NCBI RefSeq assembly: GCF_003287355.1
Contig: NZ_QMIM01000021.1
Location: 1-64,000, forward strand
DNA: 64,000 nt
Direction: 5' to 3'
Origin: Halorubrum sp. 48-1-W
GTDB taxonomy: Archaea > Halobacteriota > Halobacteria > Halobacteriales > Haloferacaceae
The position numbers and the translations under genes were made by a program. Each line of letters starts with the position of its first letter. Positions within the stretch are counted from its first letter, which is position 1. This document shows positions 18,055 through 26,749 of this stretch, one piece after another. Below the pieces are notes generated by a model. That model searched no databases and was not told the origin of the DNA. It saw only the letters and a list, made by a program, of their open reading frames with translations.

Positions 18055-19164
18055 TCAGGTCGGCTCCCCGGTCGGGAGCTGTGACTCGGCGATCGCGAAC
18101 GTGAGCGTGCTCAACACGCCGAGCAGGGTCCCGACCGCGAGCGCCATCGCCAGGTCCGCGAGCTCCAGCGAGGTGACGCCCGGCGCGGGCGGGAGGAGGA
18201 ACCCGGACACCGCGTACAACACGACCGCGATGGCGACGACGTAGAACGGGGCGTTGAGGTACCGCCACCGGAAGCGCCCGGCGAGGTACTCGTCGGTGAT
18301 CTGCCCGAGGCTGGAGGTCACGCCCGCCACGGCGAGCCACTGGACGAAGCCGTGGACGAACGCGGTGACCGTCGCGGTCGCCGGGAGGCTCCCGTCGACG
18401 ACGCCGCGGACCGCCTCGACCGTCTCGGTCCCCTGGACGCCCCCGACGAGGATCAACGCGAGCGCGACGACGTACGTGATGAGCGTCACCCGACCGGCGT
18501 AGAGCACGTTCCGGACCGCGTCGGCCGCGCCGTCGACGGTCTCCTCCAGCCCCAACCCGCGGAACAACGAGTAGAGGCCGACCCCGCCGGAGATGAGTCC
18601 GAGCACGGCCGCCCCCTCCACGTCGAAGAGGTTCGCGACCACGACGAGCGGGTAGATGAGGAGCAGTATCCCGAGCGGAACGAGGATGGTCCCGCGGGTC
18701 TCGGGGTCGGCGAGCACCTGCTTGATGGTGTAGTACAGCGACTCGAGGTCCTGTGCCTGTCGGACGACGACGCGGCGGACCCCGTCGATCCGCATCCGCG
18801 AGCGGATCACGGGGAGCACCGACTCGTCCTGGGCGCCGTCGGTGATCACGATCGCGGAGACGTCCTCGCCGGTCGACAGCTCGGCGAGCACCCGATCGAC
18901 CTCCGCGCCCACCGCGCGGTTGGCCTTCACGTCCGGGCCGTCGACGCCCGTGACGGCCGCGACCTCGACCGTCTCCCCCTCGCCTGCCAGCTCGTCGTGG
19001 ACCGTCACGCCCTGGAACAGGACGTTCACGTCCGAGTCCTCGGGGTCGGCCGTCGCGAGCGCGACCGCGGCCTCGGTGACCTCGTCGTCGCCGATGACGG
19101 GGGTGGGGATCCCCGTCTTCCGGCCGAGGTCGTCGTCGAGGTCGACACAGAGGACGAGCAGCAT
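18055..19164 (-). CDS. DUF373 family integral membrane protein
   Basis: 369 residues. A soluble N-terminal domain of about 145 residues starts with 'MLLVLCVDLDDDLGRKTG', a hallmark of the archaeal DUF373 family. It contains 'SAIVITDGAQDESVLPVIRSRM', and seven or so hydrophobic helices follow (about 165-360). The architecture looks like a sensory or nucleotide-handling head on a membrane base, but no activity is known. Divergent from the oxidoreductase at 19323. Confidence 0.9.
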   Translation of the reverse strand: MLLVLCVDLDDDLGRKTGIPTPVIGDDEVTEAAVALATADPEDSDVNVLFQGVTVHDELAGEGETVEVAAVTGVDGPDVKANRAVGAEVDRVLAELSTGEDVSAIVITDGAQDESVLPVIRSRMRIDGVRRVVVRQAQDLESLYYTIKQVLADPETRGTILVPLGILLLIYPLVVVANLFDVEGAAVLGLISGGVGLYSLFRGLGLEETVDGAADAVRNVLYAGRVTLITYVVALALILVGGVQGTETVEAVRGVVDGSLPATATVTAFVHGFVQWLAVAGVTSSLGQITDEYLAGRFRWRYLNAPFYVVAIAVVLYAVSGFLLPPAPGVTSLELADLAMALAVGTLLGVLSTLTFAIAESQLPTGEPT

Positions 19165-19322
19165 TCACCGGGGGTATGCGAGGGGTCGGCATATGCTTTC
19201 GGCTCGGCGTGGCGGCGTCCGGAGACGGACGGTGAGTACGACCGTCGTCGCTCTCGCCGGTCGTGTAGCGCGGACGCCACTCCGGACGGGCCTTGATGAC
19301 GCTGGCCGCCGTTGACCGGGAC

Positions 19323-20786
19323 ATGCAGGAGTTCGATTTCCTCGTTATCGGGTCGGGATCGGGACTGGACGTGGCGAACGCGATGGCCGGCCAGGGGAAC
19401 TCGGTCGCGGTGATCGAGGAAGGCCGGCTCGGCGGCACGTGTCTCAACCGCGGCTGTATCCCCTCGAAACGGCTCCTCTATCACGCCGAGGTGCTGGAGA
19501 CGATCGAGGCTGCCGGCGAGTTCGAGATCGACGCCGAGGTGACCGGTGTCGACTTCGCGGAGATCGTCCGGAAGGTGAACGACGACGTCTCCGGGAGTTC
19601 CGAGTCCATCCGTCGAGGGCTCTCCTCATCGAACAGCCACGACCTGTTCTCGGGGACCGGCAAATTCGTCGACGAGCGCACGGTCGAGGTCGTCGACGGC
19701 GACGACGAGGGCGCCACGCTGCGGGCCGACACCGTCCTGATCGCCACCGGCACGCGGCCGTCGATCCCGCCGATCGACGGGATCGAGGCGGTGGAGTACC
19801 TCACGAGCACGGAGGCGCTCCGGCTCGAATCGCCGCCGGACCACCTCGTGATCGTCGGCGGCGGGTACATCGCGGCCGAGCTCGGCCACTTCTTCGGGAC
19901 GTTCGGCAGCGACGTGACGATCGTCGGCCGGCGCGATCACCTCCTCCCCGAAGCGGACGGGGAGGTCGGCGAGGCCTTCACCGACCGCTACGCCGACCGG
20001 TTCGAGGTGTATACGGGCTACGAGGCCGTCGCAGCCGACGAGGCTGGCGGCGAGGTGACCGTCGAGGCCTGCCCGTACCCCGAGGCCGACTCGGTCCGGG
20101 CGGGCGGGGAGACGGTCGGGGCGCCCGGGGACGCCGAGGACGTCACCGTCACGGGCGACGCCCTGTTGGTCGCGGCCGGTCGCCGCCCGAACACCGACAT
20201 GCTGAACCTCGACGCCACGGGCGTGAAGACCGACGCAGCCGGCTTCGTCGAGACCGACGAGTACCTCCGGACGGACGCCGAAGGGGTGTGGGCGCTCGGC
20301 GACGTCGTCGGCGAGTACCTGCTGAAACACAGCGCGAACCACGAGGCCAGGACGGTGATCCGGAACCTGCTCGGCGACGAGCCCGAGCCGGTCGACTACT
20401 CGGCGATGCCGTTCGCGGTGTTCGCCTCGCCCGAGGTGGCCGGCGTCGGCGCGCGAGAACGGGACCTCCGCGAGACCGACGTCGAGTACGCCACCCGGAC
20501 CTACCCGTACGACGAGACGGCCCGCGGGAGCGCGATGCACGCCGAGGGATTCGTCAAGGTCCTCATCGACCTCGACGGCACCATCGAGGGGTGTCACATC
20601 GTCGGCCCCGAGGCGTCGAACCTGATCGAGGAGGTCGTCGTCGCGATGACCGCGGGTTCGGGGACCGTCGCGGACATCCGTGAGGCGGTCCACGTCCACC
20701 CGGCGCTCTCCGAGGTCGTCGACCGGGCGTTCTCCGGGCAGTTCTCGCGAGGCGGCGGACACGACCACCAGCACCACCACGACTAA
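19323..20786 (+). CDS. FAD-dependent pyridine nucleotide-disulfide oxidoreductase
   Basis: 487 residues from ATG 19323. The FAD Rossmann motif is GSGSGLDVA (10-18) and the redox pair is Cys40/Cys45 in GGTCLNRGCIPSK. An NAD(P) motif GGGYIAAELGHFF lies near 180, with a C-terminal dimerisation domain containing the HxxxxE pair 'HVHPALSEVV'. The tail is His-rich (GGGHDHQHHHD). It would usually be annotated dihydrolipoyl dehydrogenase. No 2-oxoacid dehydrogenase genes are nearby, and the N-terminus resembles thiol-disulfide reductases, so bis-gamma-glutamylcystine reductase is a real alternative. Confidence 0.85.
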   Translation: MQEFDFLVIGSGSGLDVANAMAGQGNSVAVIEEGRLGGTCLNRGCIPSKRLLYHAEVLETIEAAGEFEIDAEVTGVDFAEIVRKVNDDVSGSSESIRRGLSSSNSHDLFSGTGKFVDERTVEVVDGDDEGATLRADTVLIATGTRPSIPPIDGIEAVEYLTSTEALRLESPPDHLVIVGGGYIAAELGHFFGTFGSDVTIVGRRDHLLPEADGEVGEAFTDRYADRFEVYTGYEAVAADEAGGEVTVEACPYPEADSVRAGGETVGAPGDAEDVTVTGDALLVAAGRRPNTDMLNLDATGVKTDAAGFVETDEYLRTDAEGVWALGDVVGEYLLKHSANHEARTVIRNLLGDEPEPVDYSAMPFAVFASPEVAGVGARERDLRETDVEYATRTYPYDETARGSAMHAEGFVKVLIDLDGTIEGCHIVGPEASNLIEEVVVAMTAGSGTVADIREAVHVHPALSEVVDRAFSGQFSRGGGHDHQHHHD

Positions 20787-20867
20787 CCGTCACGGCCACT
20801 CTACAGCCGAACACGGCCACTTCCCGATCGGCCGAGCGGTTTTGTCGCTCCCCACCGAACGGCTCGT

Positions 20868-21404
20868 ATGAACGATCGCGGTCACCTCCCTCGGCGTCGG
20901 CTGTTGGCCGGCGTCGGGAGCGGCGGCGCACTGGGAGCGCTGGCCGGCTGTGCCGAGAGCGACAGCGACGACGACACCGACACTGACGGTGACGCGGTCG
21001 ACGGAACCGGATCGGAACCGCCCGGTGCTGACGAACTCGACCTCCGAGAGGCGAACGTCGTCGACGTCGCGTTCGAGCCGGCCGACGACGGCTACGCGTT
21101 CGACGTGACGCTCCACCACGACGACGACGGCGAGGAGGGCTACGCGAACTGGTGGCAAGTCGAGCGCCTCGACGGGACACGGCTCGGCCACCGCGACCTG
21201 CTCCACGCCCACTCGGAACAGCCGTTCACGCGGTCCGAGACGGTCGAAATCCCCGACGACGTGACCTGTGTCGTCGTCCGCGGACACGACGAGACCCACG
21301 AGTACGGCGGCGTCGCCGCCGTGGTCGACCTCGACGCGAGGGAGGTGCGTCGCGTCGATCAGGGTCCCGAGCCGCGGTCGTTCGACGCGTCGGACTGCCC
21401 GTGA
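20868..21404 (+). CDS. Secreted Tat-type lipoprotein, function unknown
   Basis: 178 residues. The leader 'LPRRRLLAGVGSGGALGALAGC' region has twin arginines, a hydrophobic core and a lipobox ending in Cys28, so the protein is probably Tat-exported and lipid-anchored. An acidic Asp/Thr linker precedes a single beta-rich domain of about 120 residues with 'EGYANWWQVERLDG' and 'HEYGG'. No family recognised beyond haloarchaeal lipoproteins with this fold. Confidence 0.75.
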   Translation: MNDRGHLPRRRLLAGVGSGGALGALAGCAESDSDDDTDTDGDAVDGTGSEPPGADELDLREANVVDVAFEPADDGYAFDVTLHHDDDGEEGYANWWQVERLDGTRLGHRDLLHAHSEQPFTRSETVEIPDDVTCVVVRGHDETHEYGGVAAVVDLDAREVRRVDQGPEPRSFDASDCP

Positions 21405-21526
21405 CGCGGTCGAGCGCTCGCGCCGCCCCACCGACCAGGAGTGGTACGACATCGCATGTCGAATCGGCGTCTCGAACACACACCCGCGGACGGGTTTTGT
21501 ACCGGAGGTGGCTTTTCGAGGGTACG

Positions 21527-21883
21527 ATGGCAAAAGCCGCAATCGTGATCCTGGCCGGCAACGAATCGCACGCCGACTACGGCCGCCTGGCGAACGGGCT
21601 GGAGGCCGCGAAGGAGTTCGCCGAAACCGACGGCGACGAGGTCGAGGTCATCTTCGACGGCGCGGGAACCCAGTGGATCCCGGAGCTCGAAGACGAAGAG
21701 AGCGACTACCACGAGCTCTACCAGGCGGTCCGCGACGATGCGGCGGTCTGTGACTTCTGCTCCGGCGCGTTCGGCGTCGACGAGGCGGTCGCAGACTCCG
21801 GCCTCGTCACCCTCGACGAGTACGACGGCCACCCAAGCATCCGTTCGCTCGTCGACGACGACTACGAGATCATCACGTTCTGA
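21527..21883 (+). CDS. DsrE/DsrF-like family protein
   Basis: 118 residues from ATG 21527. Alpha/beta fold opening 'MAKAAIVILAGNESHADYGRLANGLEAAKEF' and a CDFCSGAFGV segment holding the two cysteines. DsrE-like proteins act in sulfur relay or as small thiol proteins; the substrate is unknown here. Tandem repeats follow the stop. Confidence 0.82.
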   Translation: MAKAAIVILAGNESHADYGRLANGLEAAKEFAETDGDEVEVIFDGAGTQWIPELEDEESDYHELYQAVRDDAAVCDFCSGAFGVDEAVADSGLVTLDEYDGHPSIRSLVDDDYEIITF

Positions 21884-21892
21884 AAGCCCCGC

Positions 21893-21937
21893 GTCACCGT
21901 ACCCTCGGAGTTCGGGTCACCGCACCCTCGGAGTTCA
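21893..21937 (+). repeat. About 22-bp tandem duplication after the DsrE-like gene
   Basis: Two copies of a unit GTCACCGYACCCTCGGAGTT begin at 21893 and 21916, starting 10 bp after the stop codon. Confidence 0.75.
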
Positions 21938-21983
21938 CGTTGAGTGGCTCGGTACGCGCGACACACCAGTGAATCGATGTTCG

Positions 21984-22037
21984 TTGGGGGGTTACAGCCA
22001 GATATCGGGTTTCGGGGGTTACAGCCAGATATCGGGT
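21984..22037 (-). repeat. 27-bp tandem duplication abutting the amidohydrolase stop
   Basis: Units 21984-22010 and 22011-22037 differ at one position. The second unit ends on the first base of the minus-strand TAA stop at 22037-22039. Confidence 0.8.
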
Positions 22038-23392
22038 TAGAGTTCGATGCCGGCTTCCTCGATCAGTCGATGGCCGGAGGCAACGAACCGGTCGAACTCC
22101 TCGTGGACCTTCGGGTTCGTCAACTCGCCGTCGCGTTTGACGACCTCGCCGTCGACGAGGACGGTGTCGATGTGTGAGGGGTCCGACTGGAACACCACCG
22201 TCTGGACCGGCGAGTGCGAGGGGGCGGTGATGAAGTCGGACGCGTCGAACAACACGAGGTCGGCGCGCTTGCCGGGCGTGATGGTGCCGATCTCGTCGGC
22301 CATACCGAGGGCTTCGGCCCCCTCGATGGTGGCCATCTCGAGGGTGTCCTGGGCGGTGATGCTCACCCCTGTGACCTCCTCGTCGCCCTCGAGGACCGCC
22401 TGGTTGTCGAACATCCGTTGGACCTGCATGCCGATCCGCATCTGACTACCCATGTCGCCGCTGACGTTCGAGCACACGTCGACGCCCCACGTCGGACGAC
22501 CGCCGGCTTTCAGCACCTTTCCGGTGACAGGGATTCCGTGGCCCATCTGCATCTCGACCTCGGGCGTCGACGAGAAGGAGACCCCCTGCTCGACGGCGTA
22601 GTCGACGTCCTCCTGGGCGAAGTGGTTCCCGTGGGCGACGTTGACGTCGGGACCGAGGTCGTCCTCGAGGCAACCGAACCCCTGGTAGTCGTCGCCGTAC
22701 ACCGACGAGGGCCACAGCGCGGCCCCCATGTGGATCGTCGAGAGCACGCCCATCTCTCGAGCCAGCAGCAAGTCGCTACGGGCGGTCTCGTCGGTACAGA
22801 AGTCCGGCCCGCGGAGCCCGAGCGCCAGGCCGAGCAGGTCGTCGTCGCGGATCCGTTCGTCGTAGAGGTCGCGTACCTTCCCCTCGGGGAGGCCGACGTC
22901 GCTTTCGTACCACCACTTCGCCGCGTCGTCACCGGGCGGACCGTAGGTGTACACCGCGCGCAGGCCGGCGTCCTTCAAGGCGTCGACGGCCCGTTCGCCG
23001 TGTTCGAGGGTGTTGGGGTACGACCAGTCCAACGTCGTGGTCGTGCCCGTGTGGAGCTTCTCGAACGCGCCGAAGAGGCCGCCGAGGTACATGTCCTCGG
23101 GTCGATAGAGCCCGGTCATGTTGCCGAGCATGTGATCGAAGTACTCGTTCATGAGCGACCAGTCCCCGGCGATGCCCCTGACCTGAGTCTGTGCGAGGTG
23201 GATGTGTGAGTCGACGAACCCGGGGACGACGACGTGGTCGGAGGCGTCGATCTCCTCGGCGTTCGATGCCGACAGCCCGGTGCCGACCTCGACGATCTCG
23301 CCGTCCTCGATCAGGACGTCGGCCTCGTCGAGATCCCCTACGTCGGGATCGAGCGAGACCACGGTCCCGTTCCGCACGATCGTTTGTGTCAT
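22037..23392 (-). CDS. Metal-dependent amidohydrolase (cytosine/guanine deaminase-like)
   Basis: 451 residues. An N-terminal composite beta domain 'VLIEDGEIVEVG' precedes the metal ligands His63 and His65 (SHIHLAQTQVRG), further His residues in 'IHMGAALW' and 'AHGNHF', and the late 'GVDVCSNVSGD' segment with an Asp. The C-terminal 'TPGKRADLVLFDAS' is diagnostic for the superfamily. Likely an aminohydrolase of a nucleobase, triazine-like or other heterocycle; the substrate cannot be read out. It lies on the strand opposite the TetR gene with a 487 bp gap between starts. Confidence 0.85.
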   Translation of the reverse strand: MTQTIVRNGTVVSLDPDVGDLDEADVLIEDGEIVEVGTGLSASNAEEIDASDHVVVPGFVDSHIHLAQTQVRGIAGDWSLMNEYFDHMLGNMTGLYRPEDMYLGGLFGAFEKLHTGTTTTLDWSYPNTLEHGERAVDALKDAGLRAVYTYGPPGDDAAKWWYESDVGLPEGKVRDLYDERIRDDDLLGLALGLRGPDFCTDETARSDLLLAREMGVLSTIHMGAALWPSSVYGDDYQGFGCLEDDLGPDVNVAHGNHFAQEDVDYAVEQGVSFSSTPEVEMQMGHGIPVTGKVLKAGGRPTWGVDVCSNVSGDMGSQMRIGMQVQRMFDNQAVLEGDEEVTGVSITAQDTLEMATIEGAEALGMADEIGTITPGKRADLVLFDASDFITAPSHSPVQTVVFQSDPSHIDTVLVDGEVVKRDGELTNPKVHEEFDRFVASGHRLIEEAGIEL

Positions 23393-23576
23393 GTTCGATG
23401 AGAGGGTTTGACCAAGAGGTTAAAACTTTACCGGGCGGTAAAGTCGTGTCGAGACCGCGAGATGGTCACCGTATTTCGGATGAAGGTCTCGAACGACGGT
23501 TCGCACGTTCCCTTCTCAACCGTTCTGGGTTGGCCGATACCGGGTAATCCCGGATCGGTCGATCAAGGTGAAGCGC

Positions 23577-23775
23577 CGATCTATCGCCCAAGCGGTGGCG
23601 TCGCTATCGCCCAAGTGGGGGCGTCGCCGGCGCGAAGGGCCGGCTACCAGAGGCGCGGAGCGCCTTACGATTGGGGCTTTGGACGTCTGGGGCCTTGGAG
23701 GTGGTCTCCGAAGTCGCCATCACCGCCCCCACAAAGTCACCATCACTGCCCCCGCAACGAAACGCCCTGGATCAC
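23577..23775 (-). repeat. Dispersed palindromic element, degenerate copy E
   Basis: On the minus strand, matches to the family include GGCGACTTCGGAGA and doubled CCAAGGCCCCAG/CCAAAGCCCCAA blocks. They also include the hairpin at 23652-23664 (GGCGC-GGA-GCGCC on plus) and the near-perfect one at 23626-23644 (GCCGGC flanks). A local duplication of about 24 bp (CTATCGCCCAAG…) lies at 23581-23628. The rest of the 23393-23879 gap holds promoters of the two divergent genes at most. Confidence 0.65.
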
Positions 23776-23879
23776 ACGGTCCGTACGACTAGCGGACGAA
23801 TCGAAAAGGATAGTCACCCGAATCGAGACCGGACCCGACGGAGCAATCGTATTATGTACCACACACGTAGAGTACCGGT

Positions 23880-24590
23880 ATGAGCGAGTCATCGGACGAG
23901 TCCTCGGGCGAGTCCTCGGACGTGGCCGCCGGCGATCCGTCTGACGGGTCCTCGATCGGATCGTCGGACGAGCCCGTCGATAGCGGCGACGACACGGTCT
24001 CGGCTAAGGACACGAAGGAGGTGATCATGGAGGCGACGTTTCGCGCGCTGAGCAAACACGGGTACAAGGACCTACGGATGCGCGACATCGGCGAGGAGAT
24101 GGACCTCACCCGACAGGTGATCCACTACCACTTCGACGGGAAGTACGACCTCATGTCCTCGTTCCTCGAGCACATCATCGACCAGTACGAGGGCAGCGTG
24201 GTCGTCGAACGCGACGCCGATCCCCGAACAGAGCTCCGCGCACGGATCGATCAGTGTCTGTTCGGGCCGGAGTTCGAGCAGTTCGGCCACTGGGACCGGA
24301 TGAAGGTGTACCACGAGCTGTACACGCAGGCGCAAAACGACGGGGTACACCGCGAGGTGTTCAACGACCACTACGATCGGATCCGCGGTAGCATCGTCGA
24401 GGTCGTCGAGGAAGGGATAGAGGAGGGCGTCTTCCGTGACGTCGACGCCGAACGGATGGGCCAACTCATCACCGACGTCATCCACTCCGCCCGCGGCCGG
24501 CGCATCTCGCTCGGCCACGAGGACGCCCCCGAGGAGGCACGGAAGGCGATGAACGAGTTCGTCCTGGACTCGTTGGAGCGAACGGAGTAG
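23880..24590 (+). CDS. TetR/AcrR family transcriptional regulator
   Basis: 236 residues. A 42-residue Ser/Asp-rich N-terminal extension precedes the TetR HTH: 'EVIMEATFRALSKHGYKDL', 'MRDIGEEMDLTRQVIHYHF', 'DGKYDLMSSFLEHI'. The C-terminal ligand domain spans about 105-236. It is divergent from the amidohydrolase and convergent with the CoA-transferase; either may be a target. The extension is built from repeated SSDESS/SSGESS units. Confidence 0.9.
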   Translation: MSESSDESSGESSDVAAGDPSDGSSIGSSDEPVDSGDDTVSAKDTKEVIMEATFRALSKHGYKDLRMRDIGEEMDLTRQVIHYHFDGKYDLMSSFLEHIIDQYEGSVVVERDADPRTELRARIDQCLFGPEFEQFGHWDRMKVYHELYTQAQNDGVHREVFNDHYDRIRGSIVEVVEEGIEEGVFRDVDAERMGQLITDVIHSARGRRISLGHEDAPEEARKAMNEFVLDSLERTE

Positions 24591-24637
24591 CGTGTAGCCG
24601 GAACCGATCGACTCCGCCTACCCGTCTCCGTCCCCGT

Positions 24638-24707
24638 CTACTCGTCTTCGTCCCCGCCTCCACCTACTCGTCTTCGTCCCCGCCTCCACCTACTCGTCGT
24701 CGTCCTC
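24638..24707 (-). repeat. 26-bp tandem repeat re-copying the CoA-transferase 3' end
   Basis: Units at 24638-24663 and 24664-24689, and a coding partial unit from 24690. Each carries, on the minus strand, acidic codons followed by TAG, duplicating the end of the CoA-transferase gene downstream of its own stop. A weaker fourth copy may start near 24618. Confidence 0.85.
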
Positions 24708-25928
24708 ACCGAAGACGCCGAGTTCCGCGAGGCGGTCGATCTCCGCCTCGGAGTAGCCTCGTTCGCGGAACACCTCGCGGTTGTGTTCGCCGAGGAGCGG
24801 CGGCGGGAGTTCGAAGCCGCTGGCCGCGTTGCGGAACTTGAGCGGGTGCTCGATCACGGGGACGTCGCCGAGTTCCGGGTGTTCGATCTCCGTGATCGTC
24901 CCGCGCGCGTCGATCTGGGGGCTGTTGAGGGCCTCCTCGACGCTGTACACCGGGCCGGCGGGGACCCCCGCGTCCTCGGCGATGACCTCGATCCACTCGT
25001 CCGTCGTCTTCTCGGCGAGGGTGGCTTCGATCTCCGCTTCCAGTTCGTCGAGGTGTTCGACGCGGTCGGCGTTCAGCTCGAAGCGGTCGTCTTCGGGAAG
25101 GTCAGGGCGGTCGAGCGCCTCGCAGAGTTCGCCCCAGAGCTTCTCGTTGAGGATACAGATGTTGATGAACCCGTCCTTCGTCTCGAACGTCTGGTACGGC
25201 GCGAGCACCGGGTCCTTCGTCCCCATCCGCTTCGTCTCCTCGCCCGCGAAGACCATCCCCGCCTGTTTGGTGAGCCACGGGAGCGCCGCCTCCAACATGC
25301 CGAGGTCGATGTACTCCCCCTCACCGGTCCGTTCGCGCCGGTAGAGCGCGGTCGTCGCGCCGAAAGCCGCCCACATCGCCGTGATGAGGTCCGTCATCGG
25401 GAGCCCGACCTTCACGGGTTGGCGACCCGCCTCGCCCGTGACGCTCATGATCCCGCTCATTCCCTGGATGAGGAGGTCGTATCCCGAGCGCTCGCGCCAC
25501 GGACCCGTCTGTCCGAACGCGGAGATCGCGAGGTAGATCAGGTCGTCGTTGTGCTCGACGAGCGTGTCGTAGTCGACGTCGAGCCGCTCCGCGGTTCCGG
25601 GACGGAAGTTCTGGATGAAGACGTCGGTCTCCTCGACGAGCTCGTACAGAGCGTCCTTGGCGTCGGGGTTCTTCAGGTCGAGTTCGAGGCTCTTCTTTCC
25701 GTAGCTCAACGTCCAGTAGTACGGCGACTCCCCCTTGATGAAGGGTGGACCGGAGTGTCTGACGGCGTCGCCGTACCCGGGCTGTTCGACCTTGACGACT
25801 TCCGCCCCCTGGTTCGCCAGCATCGCCGAACAGAAGCCACCGGTGACGAACGTCGAGAGGTCGAGCACCGTCACCCCCTCCAAGATCTTTCCACCGTCGG
25901 CTCCGACCTTCTCGTTGCCGTCAGTCAT
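24690..25928 (-). CDS. Class III CoA-transferase (CaiB/BaiF family)
   Basis: 412 residues, the normal length. The N-terminus 'LEGVTVLDLSTFVTGGFCSAMLANQGAEVVKVEQPGYGD' region is typical. It is followed by 'ELDLKNPDAKDALYELV', 'NFRPGTAERLDVDYDTL' and the C-terminal 'PAGPVYSVEEALNSPQIDARG' block. The family moves CoA between acyl-CoA and carboxylic acid acceptors through an aspartyl intermediate. The acid cannot be predicted. It ends next to the origin region, oriented away from it. Confidence 0.92.
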   Translation of the reverse strand: MTDGNEKVGADGGKILEGVTVLDLSTFVTGGFCSAMLANQGAEVVKVEQPGYGDAVRHSGPPFIKGESPYYWTLSYGKKSLELDLKNPDAKDALYELVEETDVFIQNFRPGTAERLDVDYDTLVEHNDDLIYLAISAFGQTGPWRERSGYDLLIQGMSGIMSVTGEAGRQPVKVGLPMTDLITAMWAAFGATTALYRRERTGEGEYIDLGMLEAALPWLTKQAGMVFAGEETKRMGTKDPVLAPYQTFETKDGFINICILNEKLWGELCEALDRPDLPEDDRFELNADRVEHLDELEAEIEATLAEKTTDEWIEVIAEDAGVPAGPVYSVEEALNSPQIDARGTITEIEHPELGDVPVIEHPLKFRNAASGFELPPPLLGEHNREVFRERGYSEAEIDRLAELGVFGEDDDE

Positions 25929-25997
25929 GGAAACACCCGAAACGTGGTCGAAATACCCACGATCGGGGCTGTTCGTCGTCGGTTCGGTGATCGGGAC

Positions 25998-26166
25998 CGC
26001 AGATCGACGTCGCGGTCACCGCGCAGATCGACGTCGCAGTCACCATCAAGTAACCCGTGGATCCGTACCATGTGTAGTAGATGGTTTGCTGACCGGATGG
26101 AAAAACTATCGCCCATCGCAGGATGATCACAGGATGTCGATGTGTGTCACAGGATGTCGATGTGTG
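25998..26166. repeat. Two short tandem duplications on the left side of the origin
   Basis: A 24 bp unit (CGCAGATCGACGTCGCRGTC…) repeats at 25998 and 26022. A perfect 20 bp unit repeats at 26127-26146 and 26147-26166. They lie between the CoA-transferase start and the left origin box. Confidence 0.75.
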
Positions 26167-26178
26167 TAGCTCACCGTG

Positions 26179-26447
26179 GTCCCCACCCTTTCGAGTAAGC
26201 CCCCCACCCCTTCGTTTCGAGTGGAGACGGGAGGAGAGGTGGGTTGGTCGTTCCGAAGTCGCTCGCGGAGAGATATATACGGGTAGAAATACGTTCAAAC
26301 AATACAAACTCTAATGAATTTTTATTTGAAGGATTGTCGAGGGTACTGTTATACGTTATATGTGATAAATCTACCTATCCCAAAAAAGCGTCTCTACCAC
26401 CCCCACCCCGTGATACCAGTTCCACCCGAAATGAAGGGGTGGGGGGG
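26179..26447. other. Replication origin (oriC): two inverted ORB boxes around an AT-rich core
   Basis: The 26 bp boxes at 26200-26225 (minus) and 26421-26446 (plus) share TCCACYCGAAAYGAAGGGGT plus a run of G, with only two mismatches, in inverted orientation with G-runs pointing outward. This matches the archaeal origin recognition box with the haloarchaeal G-string. About 195 bp lie between, strongly AT-rich at 26270-26390 for this genome. A partial third box lies at 26179-26199. orc1/cdc6 starts 300 bp to the right. The region 26448-26749 holds a further AT-rich patch (26480-26520) and the orc1 promoter. Confidence 0.9.
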
Positions 26448-26749
26448 TCCACGGAGTGTGTACCACGTTCGCCTCCGGATAGTACCGAATTAATAACATA
26501 TTAGTGTGCGTATATCCGATACTGCCGGGTTGGACCGCCGATCCGGGCCACCTAACTGAACGGTCGAGTCGATCTCCGCGATATCTAGTTCGGAGAGGAA
26601 CACTTTTGTAGCACGTCTTCATCTGGTTCGACTGCATCAATTGGACACACTCGCACGCCGAAGCGCCCTCTGATCGGGCCATCTCGGACGTATTCGGCAT
26701 CTCTCTACTCGTGCGGGTGCGGTCTCCACCTGAAATACAAGGGTACAAA

